A stretch of 29,110 bases of DNA from NCBI GenBank assembly GCA_002344895.1, contig DDUR01000057.1:1-29110 (forward strand), read 5' to 3'. Source of the stretch: Ignavibacteria bacterium UBA2333 (lineage in GTDB: Bacteria > Bacteroidota > Ignavibacteria > Kapaibacteriales > Kapaibacteriaceae). Positions 23,436-28,949 of this stretch are shown here, piece after piece. The notes under the pieces were generated by a model. It was not told the origin of the DNA, did no database searches, and saw nothing but the letters and a program-made list of their open reading frames with translations. The stretch's first letter is position 1, and the number at the start of each line of letters is the position of its first letter. Position numbers and translations under genes: made by a program.

Positions 23436-23531
23436 TCGTCATTACCAACGAAGCACACATAACGCGAGATTGACAGCACTCTACAGCCGTTATTCAACAG
23501 TCTGCTGATTTGGAGTTCGTGCTTCTTGGTA

Positions 23532-23684
23532 GGGGGTAAAAGGGGCTGCTAGGAAGGTGCCGGGGACCTATAGGCCCCCGGCACCTTTTGACGTGGTTAA
23601 CTCACCGGGAGCGTATTCACCGGGAGAGTTCTCCCGGAGAGTGTTCACCGAGGATATTCACCGGGAGAGTTCTCCCGGAGAGTT
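23532..23684 (+). repeat. Composite repeat B-C-A with 41-bp tandem
   Basis: Module B (23532-23546, first core GGGGT), module C (23555-23586 plus TTTT), then an A-type array: CACCGGGAG and CTCCCGGAG units, with a 41-bp unit at 23616-23656 repeated in part at 23657-23684. The array ends 3 bp before the ATG of the CDP-alcohol phosphatidyltransferase gene. In 23436-23531 I see nothing specific. Confidence 0.82.
23555..23589 (+). terminator. Module C hairpin plus T-run
   Basis: 11-bp stem, loop ACCTATAGGC, then TTTT. 119 bp after the membrane-protein stop. Confidence 0.5.
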
Positions 23685-23690
23685 CATATG
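23672..23690 (+). promoter_or_regulatory. Repeat-derived, hairpin-sequestered ribosome-binding site
   Basis: The last A unit (CTCCCGGAG at 23672-23680) supplies GGAG about 7 bases before ATG 23688. The neighbouring arm (CGGGAG) can pair with CTCCCG, which would hide the Shine-Dalgarno in a stem. Regulation by this fold is inferred. Confidence 0.4.
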
Positions 23691-24374
23691 TTCACACTGA
23701 ACGATGTCTTGCTTCATAGGAGTCGGTTGATGGGAGAGATTGGTCGTCGAGAACTCCGCACACGGCGCAAACAATGGCCGCGCCTTCTGGCCGAAAAACT
23801 TGCACGCCTCGGTGTCACACCAAATGCCGTGTCAATCACGAGTATTGTCTTTGCTCTGGTTACGGCCGTGTTGTGGTCTCCCCTGCTGCGTGTTTCATTG
23901 CCCGTAAAAAGTGCTCTTTTCGTTCTGGGCTCACTCGGTATTCAGCTACGACTCTTGTGTAATCTTATCGATGGCCTGATAGCAATTGAAGGTGGTCAGA
24001 AGAGTCCGGTTGGTGACATCTATAACGACGCACCGGATCGACTTTCCGACGCCCTCGTTTTTATTGCCGCTGGATATCTCAGTTACGATCCCGCTCTCGG
24101 CTGGCTTGCTGCTCTGTTAGCTGTCGGCACGGCCTACGTGCGCACACTTGGTACAGCACTTACGGCCGTAAGTGACTATCGAGGACCAATGGCCAAACAA
24201 CAGAGAATGTTCATTCTTACCGTAGGCGGTCTCGGAAGTGCGTGGGAGATATTCTTCGGCTCTACGTGGATTATGACCATCGTACTTGTTATAGTCTGTC
24301 TCGGATCTATCGTTACCATCATCAGACGTTTACGACATATATCTAAACTTCTTTGGTCTCAGTCAACACGATGA
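23688..24374 (+). CDS. CDP-alcohol phosphatidyltransferase, variant-motif subgroup
   Basis: The 228-aa membrane enzyme belongs to the family that moves a phosphatidyl group from CDP-diacylglycerol onto an alcohol. The signature lies at residues 92-121 as NLIDGLIAI, then GDIYNDAPDRLSDA. Compared with the canonical D-x2-D-G-x2-A-R-x8-G-x3-D-x3-D, the first Asp is Asn92, the Arg is Ile100 and the third Asp is Asn113 (with Asp114 adjacent), while Asp95, Gly96, Gly109 and Asp117 are kept. This resembles a subgroup seen next to plsC/cdsA-like genes. Its RBS comes from the module A array. It overlaps the acyltransferase start by ATGA (24371-24374). The acceptor alcohol is unknown. Confidence 0.85.
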   Translation: MFTLNDVLLHRSRLMGEIGRRELRTRRKQWPRLLAEKLARLGVTPNAVSITSIVFALVTAVLWSPLLRVSLPVKSALFVLGSLGIQLRLLCNLIDGLIAIEGGQKSPVGDIYNDAPDRLSDALVFIAAGYLSYDPALGWLAALLAVGTAYVRTLGTALTAVSDYRGPMAKQQRMFILTVGGLGSAWEIFFGSTWIMTIVLVIVCLGSIVTIIRRLRHISKLLWSQSTR

Positions 24375-25003
24375 TACTTCGCATTGTGAGATCCACAGTA
24401 GCGGCTGTGGTGAGACTCCTCACAGGTACATACGTTCTTCCTTCGTCTGCTATTCCCAGCTCGCCGTGTATTGTTATCGCTAATCACTCCTCACATCTCG
24501 ATACGATGGTGATTTGGTCCATGATGCCCGCCAAGCTGCGGTCGAATCTGCGACCTGCCGGAGGTGCCGACTATTGGCTTGCTACTCGACTGCGAACGTG
24601 GTTCTTCCTATCAGTACTAAACGGAATTCCAATTGAACGTCGTGCAGTTACAAAGTCAAACAATCCCATTGATGATCTTGTTAAGGGGCTAGAAAGGGGC
24701 AATTCGATTCTCATATTCCCAGAAGGAACTCGGTCAATAACCGGCGAACTCGGCGTGTTTCGATCTGGGATATATCATCTTGCTCAAGCACTCCCGCAAC
24801 CTACGCCAATTCTCCCGATAGGTCTCGTGAACCTACAGCGCATTATGCCAAAAGGTGAGGTAGTGCCGGTGCCGCTGATCTGTACGGCACGAATCGGATC
24901 TGTGATCTACGTGCACCCCGACGAGTCGAAGATGTCGTTTCTGGAGCGCTGTCGTTCCGCTGTGTATGAACTCATCACCGAAGGACGTAAGAATGTCGAA
25001 TGA
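24371..25003 (+). CDS. PlsC-like 1-acyl-glycerol-3-phosphate acyltransferase
   Basis: The 210-aa product carries the acyltransferase motifs NHSSHLD (catalytic His39 and Asp44), IPIERR (about 86-91) and FPEGTRS (Glu118). It would acylate lysophosphatidate or a related glycerophospholipid at the inner membrane. ATG 24371 is chosen because it overlaps the upstream stop as ATGA and fits the family N-terminus; TTG 24353 is an in-frame alternative. It shares 11 bp with the following CdsA-like gene. A module B copy at 24684-24700 encodes KGLERG just before the FPEGTRS segment. Confidence 0.9.
   Translation: MILRIVRSTVAAVVRLLTGTYVLPSSAIPSSPCIVIANHSSHLDTMVIWSMMPAKLRSNLRPAGGADYWLATRLRTWFFLSVLNGIPIERRAVTKSNNPIDDLVKGLERGNSILIFPEGTRSITGELGVFRSGIYHLAQALPQPTPILPIGLVNLQRIMPKGEVVPVPLICTARIGSVIYVHPDESKMSFLERCRSAVYELITEGRKNVE
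24684..24700 (+). repeat. Module B paired G-run, inside the PlsC-like gene
   Basis: AGGGGC and AAAGGGGC with cores 11 bp apart, read as KGLERG. Confidence 0.5.
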
Positions 25004-25997
25004 TCCGCTTCTTGTACAGTTGTTCATCTACGTCGTCGTTCTGCTATCGGTAGCAACAACGGTGGTATTGATTATTCGCCAGAGAGCACGTGCGGCACAG
25101 AACGAGAGTGTTACTGTCCAGAACCTCGTCGCGCGTACAAAGGCATGGTGGCTCATCGTCGCCGTCATGTTCGCCTCCGTGCTCATCGGACAGAAGGGTC
25201 TGTTCGTGTTCTATGGATTACTCTCAATATTAGCTCTACGCGAGTACATCAGCGTGATGAATACGCGTGTGGCTGATCACAGAACACTGTTGTGGATCTT
25301 TCTACTTGTCATACCCGTGCAGTATATGTTAGCTGCAATTAACTGGTATGTAATGTTCCTGATCTTTATACCGGTCTACTGCGGAGTCCTAATACCTGCG
25401 AGAATGGCTCTATCGGGAGATCCTGCAAACTTTCTTGTTCGCAGCTCAACAGTACAATGGGGTGTGTTGTTATGTGTGTACTTTCTAAGTCATCTACCAA
25501 TGCTACTCCATGTCCACTTCCCTGGACTACCGAGTGGCAGCCCGCGTCTCCTCTTCTATCTCGTTGTTGTTTCGCAACTCAGTGATGTGTTTCAGTACAC
25601 GTTCGGGAAACTCTTTGGGAAGACCAAGGTATCTCCAACGATAAGTCCGAACAAAACTGTTGAGGGTCTTATCCTTGGATCACTTGCTGCTGTTTCAGTC
25701 GGTGCAGGACTGTGGTGGATTACACCCTTCCCATGGTATGGAGCAGCGATACTATCGCTTGTTATCGTCGCAGCTGGTTTCTTGGGTGGACTTGTTATGT
25801 CGGCCATCAAACGTGACCTCGGTGTAAAAGACTGGGGAACCATGATTGCCGGACATGGTGGTGTACTCGACAGGATCGACTCTCTCGTGTTTTCTGCGCC
25901 TGTCTATTTCCACCTCGTCGTATTCTACACCGACGCAAAGGTTGAGGGCGGACCATCGGTCCTTCTTGAGTCCATCCTTCGATTACAACTTTGGTGA
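24993..25997 (+). CDS. CdsA-like phosphatidate cytidylyltransferase
   Basis: The 334-aa polytopic membrane enzyme would make CDP-diacylglycerol from phosphatidate and CTP. The family signature is near the C-terminus: SAIKRDLGVKDWGTMIAGHG, then GVLDRIDSL, with Lys-Asp, the HGG and the final DRxD in place. The usual Pro before GHGG is Ala. Upstream are QLSDVFQYTFGKLFGKTK and ISPNKTVEGLILG. I choose ATG 24993 (AAGGA 8 bases upstream). The preceding PlsC product would feed it and its own product would feed the CDP-alcohol transferase, so the three genes form a coherent phospholipid operon. Confidence 0.92.
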   Translation: MSNDPLLVQLFIYVVVLLSVATTVVLIIRQRARAAQNESVTVQNLVARTKAWWLIVAVMFASVLIGQKGLFVFYGLLSILALREYISVMNTRVADHRTLLWIFLLVIPVQYMLAAINWYVMFLIFIPVYCGVLIPARMALSGDPANFLVRSSTVQWGVLLCVYFLSHLPMLLHVHFPGLPSGSPRLLFYLVVVSQLSDVFQYTFGKLFGKTKVSPTISPNKTVEGLILGSLAAVSVGAGLWWITPFPWYGAAILSLVIVAAGFLGGLVMSAIKRDLGVKDWGTMIAGHGGVLDRIDSLVFSAPVYFHLVVFYTDAKVEGGPSVLLESILRLQLW

Positions 25998-26029
25998 AAG
26001 ACGTTTGCACTTTTACAAAACGCAAAGGA

Positions 26030-26064
26030 AGGTGCCGGGGACCTATAGGCCCCCGGCACCTTTT
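26030..26064 (+). terminator. Module C hairpin plus T-run after the lipid operon
   Basis: 11-bp stem, loop ACCTATAGGC, then TTTT, 33 bp after the CdsA-like stop. Good candidate intrinsic terminator of the operon. Confidence 0.65.
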
Positions 26065-26076
26065 GACTCAGGAGAA

Positions 26077-26130
26077 ATGATCCGTGCCACGATACCCGCA
26101 AAGCGAAAGGAAGGTGCCGGGGACCTATAG
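26077..26130 (+). other. Possible micro-ORF in module D
   Basis: AGGAG, two bases, then ATG and a 17-codon frame MIRATIPAKRKEGAGDL that stops at the TAG inside the next hairpin loop. The related 13-codon frames at 26159-26200 and 27406-27447 share MIRAT. May be only a by-product of the repeat. Confidence 0.2.
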
Positions 26131-26146
26131 GCCCCCGGCACCTTTT
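26112..26146 (+). terminator. Module C hairpin plus T-run, second copy
   Basis: Identical stem and loop to the copy 82 bp to the left. No plus-strand gene ends directly before it. Confidence 0.45.
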
Positions 26147-26158
26147 GACTCAGGAGAA

Positions 26159-26200
26159 ATGATCCGTGCCACATTACCCAGTTCTGCGGTTACCCGGTGA
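26159..26200 (+). other. Possible micro-ORF in modules D-E
   Basis: AGGAG before ATG, then MIRATLPSSAVTR and TGA in the module E arm. Compare MIRATSPGSVVTP at 27406-27447. Confidence 0.2.
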
Positions 26201-26276
26201 ATACATCTGTTAACGTCAGAACTCAACTCTACACGAAAACGATACCAATTACAGTAGTCAATCCAATCCGTACAAC

Positions 26277-26630
26277 TCAAACTCTTCCAAGGATAATTTC
26301 AAACACCAGGAGATGAATGGGAACAACAAATGGACCAAGGACGGCAATGCTGAAGCCAAGTCCAAAAACAGCGTAACGAAATCCATTTGGCTTTCTCGGC
26401 GAGATAATTACTTCAGCTAATGGGCCCAAACAATACAGCACGTTGGCAACGAAGATGTAACCGAGGAAGGCGATGCCGTGAAGAAGGATAGTAATCAGTG
26501 TAATCTCAAATCCGGCCTCGATTGGAAGGAACAGCGTCCCGAGAAGTACCCAGAACATGTATGCCATGATACCACTGCATACTATACCGATGTTATACAA
26601 CGGTAACCGAGAAAGCCACCACTTAAGCAC
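26277..26630 (-). CDS. Small membrane protein of unknown function
   Basis: The 117-aa product has about three to four membrane segments (IGIVCSGIMAYMFWVLLGTL, ITLITILLHGIAFLGYIFV, YAVFGLGFSIAVLGPFVV) and ends VPIHLLVFEIILGRV. I recognise no family. The start is GTG at 26630, overlapping the upstream gene by 8 bp, with GGGGAGAG about 10 bases upstream, so the two minus-strand genes are probably co-translated. The pair occupies one whole block between module C hairpins. Confidence 0.65.
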   Translation of the reverse strand: MLKWWLSRLPLYNIGIVCSGIMAYMFWVLLGTLFLPIEAGFEITLITILLHGIAFLGYIFVANVLYCLGPLAEVIISPRKPNGFRYAVFGLGFSIAVLGPFVVPIHLLVFEIILGRV

Positions 26631-27150
26631 GCGTTAATCTCTCCCCAATAAGGGTCCGACCGTAATGAACTGAATCATCATACTGAAAACCAGCACAAGC
26701 CACAAAGAGCTCAACGGGAATATTGAACACACTTGCGCTATCTGGTTTAACATGCTGCCTTACTACAAGTCTGTTCTCAATCTCCGAGTAGAATTCAGGC
26801 AGATTACCCCGCACCTTAAGAGAAAATGGACTTTCTGATCCTTGGTGCTCAACACACCATTGCTCAACACCGTCCTCAAATGCAGCTGTAATTGCTAACA
26901 TCACACCCTCATAACATGTGAAGACGAACAAAGAGCCTCCCTCCGAGAGAAATGCTAGGAGTTTGTGATCGGAGATGCCGAGGTTGCGGTCACTAAAGTA
27001 TACAACATAGTCACCTGAAGGGATCGTAACTCCAACGATGTCAGCGTCGTGAAACTCGCACGACTCACCAGTTGATGTGAGGCCAAGATCACGTAGAATG
27101 TTCTCTCGTTCGCGTCCCTTAAACAACATTATCTGAATACGAAACCCCAC
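26623..27150 (-). CDS. Uncharacterised cytoplasmic protein, about 175 aa
   Basis: No signal peptide or membrane segment is visible. Sections such as DYVVYFSDRNLGISDHKLLA, GGSLFVFTCYEGVM, AFEDGVEQWCVEHQG, LKVRGNLPEFYSEIENRL and IPVELFVACAGFQYD give a pattern I associate with widespread hypothetical proteins (W-x-V-x-H and IPxELxxxxxGFxxD motifs), without known function. I choose GTG 27150 because AGGAG lies about 6 bases upstream. The frame stays open to a GTG at 27243 at the edge of the module A array, which adds 31 unsupported residues. It overlaps the small membrane protein gene by 8 bp, suggesting a functional pair. Confidence 0.65.
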   Translation of the reverse strand: MGFRIQIMLFKGRERENILRDLGLTSTGESCEFHDADIVGVTIPSGDYVVYFSDRNLGISDHKLLAFLSEGGSLFVFTCYEGVMLAITAAFEDGVEQWCVEHQGSESPFSLKVRGNLPEFYSEIENRLVVRQHVKPDSASVFNIPVELFVACAGFQYDDSVHYGRTLIGERLTRA

Positions 27151-27358
27151 GGACTCTCCTGTGTGAATAACCGTCGCTAGACTCAAACTATATCCAATAA
27201 CTGTTTCGCTTGTATCGGTGTACGTGCATCGATGACGTGGCACATTCTCCGGGAGAACTCTCCCGGAGAATACTCCTGGGTAACTCTCCAGGAGAACTCT
27301 CCCGGAGAATACACCTTGTGTTAGGGGGCAAAAGGGGCATCCACCGAACCAGACGTGA

Positions 27359-27393
27359 AGGTGCCGGGGACCTAAAGGTCCCCGGCACCTTTT
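27359..27393 (+). terminator. Module C hairpin plus T-run, fully palindromic copy
   Basis: The only copy with loop ACCTAAAGGT, which restores the A-T pair that is A-C elsewhere. It lies between two minus-strand genes, so it does not follow a plus-strand gene. Confidence 0.4.
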
Positions 27394-27405
27394 GACTCAG
27401 GAGAA

Positions 27406-27447
27406 ATGATCCGTGCTACGTCACCGGGTTCTGTCGTTACCCCGTGA
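27406..27447 (+). other. Possible micro-ORF in modules D-E
   Basis: AGGAG before ATG, then MIRATSPGSVVTP and TGA. The stop lies in the right arm of module E. Confidence 0.2.
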
Positions 27448-27453
27448 ATGGAT

Positions 27454-28134
27454 CTATGGAGAGTTAATTGATGAGATGATAAATCTCTTCTTTCGAACGC
27501 TACTGCCGTCTGACTCGGCAAACCGCTCAAATCGCCCACCACACTTCACGATAACACGTTCTGAGGCCACATTGTCCTCGTCACAGGTTAGCAAGATGGG
27601 GAACAAGCGCTGCGTATCTGGCATCAGGAGAACCTGACGTAACATCGAAGTGGCCACACCGAGACCACGAAACGTGGGAACAGTGATGTAACCAATGTGT
27701 CCGCCTATCTCACGAAGAAAATCGTTGAGCTCAAGCCGGAGCCCAATTCGTCCAACAATTGCATTATCTGAACGTGCCCACCATACCTTGCCGTTCACCC
27801 ATCCTGGTTTAGGATATAGTTGACTCTCTGCAACCTGACGTACAAAAGCATCGAAGTCGTTATACGGCCACTGCGTATCGACGTCATCACCAAGATACAT
27901 GAGCGATCTCTGGTCGTCGAGTGAACATACATCCAGGGCATGTAGAAACTCATCTTGATACTTCGTTGATGGCTCAACGAGTGTTATCTCGAATGTGGAT
28001 GTGTCGTACATGGACGGAATATCACATTCTGGCCTGACATCGTAATCAACTGTGCAAAATTCGTACCTCATCGAATAGTAATAATGTGACCCAAGTAACT
28101 CTTCTCGTGTCTCTCGTGTATTCACCAACTGCAT
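27454..28134 (-). CDS. GNAT-family acetyltransferase
   Basis: The C-terminal about 180 residues form a GNAT domain: FEITLVEPSTKYQDEFLHAL, IVGRIGLRLELNDFL, GGHIGYITVPTFRGLGVATS (RGxGxA acetyl-CoA loop) and CDEDNVASERVIVKCGGRF. The substrate is unknown. The 226-aa frame starts at ATG 28134, with GAGG about 8 bases upstream. The first 41 residues (Tyr-rich) are not GNAT-like, and ATG 28011 (MYDTSTFEITL) is the shorter alternative that fits the domain. It is divergent from the SIMPL gene, 25 bp apart, and the pair is flanked by 105-bp direct repeats. Confidence 0.82.
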   Translation of the reverse strand: MQLVNTRETREELLGSHYYYSMRYEFCTVDYDVRPECDIPSMYDTSTFEITLVEPSTKYQDEFLHALDVCSLDDQRSLMYLGDDVDTQWPYNDFDAFVRQVAESQLYPKPGWVNGKVWWARSDNAIVGRIGLRLELNDFLREIGGHIGYITVPTFRGLGVATSMLRQVLLMPDTQRLFPILLTCDEDNVASERVIVKCGGRFERFAESDGSSVRKKRFIISSINSP

Positions 28135-28159
28135 GTCTCAACCTCACACTGGAGACGTT

Positions 28160-28936
28160 ATGTTTCGCATCATCACTATCCACGTGCTCGCACTGGTAGC
28201 TGCCTGCCCGGCCGTATCTCATCTCATTTCGGATACATCGGAACCTGTCATCGAAGTAATGGCATCAGTTGACAAGAGGATACTTGCAGATCGAGCTGAA
28301 TTTAGATTTTCCGTTGATGGATATGGCTCAACTCTCGCGATGTCCGTTGACCAAGCACGTTCTGCTACAGACTCGATTCTACGGGAGCTAGACTCACTCG
28401 GAATTGATCGAGCACAAATCTCAACGCTGTACTATCGCAGTGGCGAAAATCGTGGAGACAAAGCCTTTCTATCGTCGAGCAGGGACTTTAACACTCGTGT
28501 TACAACCTTGGTTGTCATTGATTCACTTGAACTCTTGACAAGGGCCGTCACCTTGGTAAGTAGCGCTGGCGCGCAGGACGTCGGCCATGTTGTCTTCTCC
28601 CTTCGTAATGAAACCGATTCCCTTCGGAACCTGCACAAACGCGCAGCGCAGGAAGCAAGATCAAAAGCAGACGATATTGCCGGCGCTCTCGGAGCACGTG
28701 TAGGGCGTATCATCTTCGTTGATCAAACAGGTAACCGTTCACTTCGCGAGGCGACGTTGTATGGAGGATTCGGAGCCAACTACTCAAATGCGATGTCTGG
28801 CACGGTGAGTTACACCACTCCTACTCCCTTTGCCATCTCTGTCTCCGACGCTCACCCCGCCTCTGTGATGTTCAACATCCCCGAAATACAACTCACCACA
28901 AAGGTCTTCGTGAGGTTTGCTCTTGTTGAATCGTGA
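28160..28936 (+). CDS. SIMPL-domain (DUF541) secreted protein
   Basis: The 258-aa product has a signal peptide (MFRIITIHVLALVAACPAVS) and a SIMPL/DUF541 domain: VIEVMASVDKRILADRAEFR, QARSATDSILRELDSLGI, ISTLYYRS, VTTLVVIDSLELLTRAVTLV, VVFSLRNETDSLRNLHKRAA and EARSKADDIAGALGARVGRI. SIMPL proteins are periplasmic or secreted and of poorly known function, some tied to oxidative stress. ATG 28160 is chosen because GGAG lies 7 bases upstream and the signal begins there. ATG 28133 in frame overlaps the divergent GNAT start and looks spurious. Confidence 0.88.
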   Translation: MFRIITIHVLALVAACPAVSHLISDTSEPVIEVMASVDKRILADRAEFRFSVDGYGSTLAMSVDQARSATDSILRELDSLGIDRAQISTLYYRSGENRGDKAFLSSSRDFNTRVTTLVVIDSLELLTRAVTLVSSAGAQDVGHVVFSLRNETDSLRNLHKRAAQEARSKADDIAGALGARVGRIIFVDQTGNRSLREATLYGGFGANYSNAMSGTVSYTTPTPFAISVSDAHPASVMFNIPEIQLTTKVFVRFALVES

Positions 28937-28949
28937 ACATCAAAACCAA

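Larger units (their letters stand above)
26030..26206 (+). repeat. Tandem C-D-C-D-E composite repeat
   Basis: Module C copies at 26030-26061 and 26112-26143, 82 bp apart, each with TTTTGACTCAGGAGAAAT. Here the linker continues GATCCGTGCCAC, unlike the 21.3-kb locus. The second copy continues into a decayed module E ending TTACCCGGTGAAT. In the rest of the gap (26207-26276) I see nothing specific. Confidence 0.85.
27247..27447 (+). repeat. Complete composite repeat A-B-C-D-E
   Basis: This fills most of the 303-bp gap at 27151-27453 and is the fullest copy. Five module A units start at 27247, 27260, 27273, 27286 and 27299, exactly 13 bp apart. Then come module B (27324-27338), a spacer (ATCCACCGAACCAGACGTGA), module C (27359-27390), module D (GACTCAGGAGAAAT) and module E arms TCACCGGGT (27421-27429) and ACCCCGTGA (27439-27447) with one mismatch. 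The part at 27286-27390 is repeated at 29006-29110. Confidence 0.9.

Noticed and set aside
27247..27307. CRISPR array
   Set aside because: The 13-bp units are contiguous and self-similar, with no unique spacers and no cas genes nearby.
28132..28135. Second pair of divergent genes with overlapping ATG codons
   Set aside because: The frame at 28133 does overlap the GNAT start, but the SIMPL signal peptide and GGAG place the true start at 28160.
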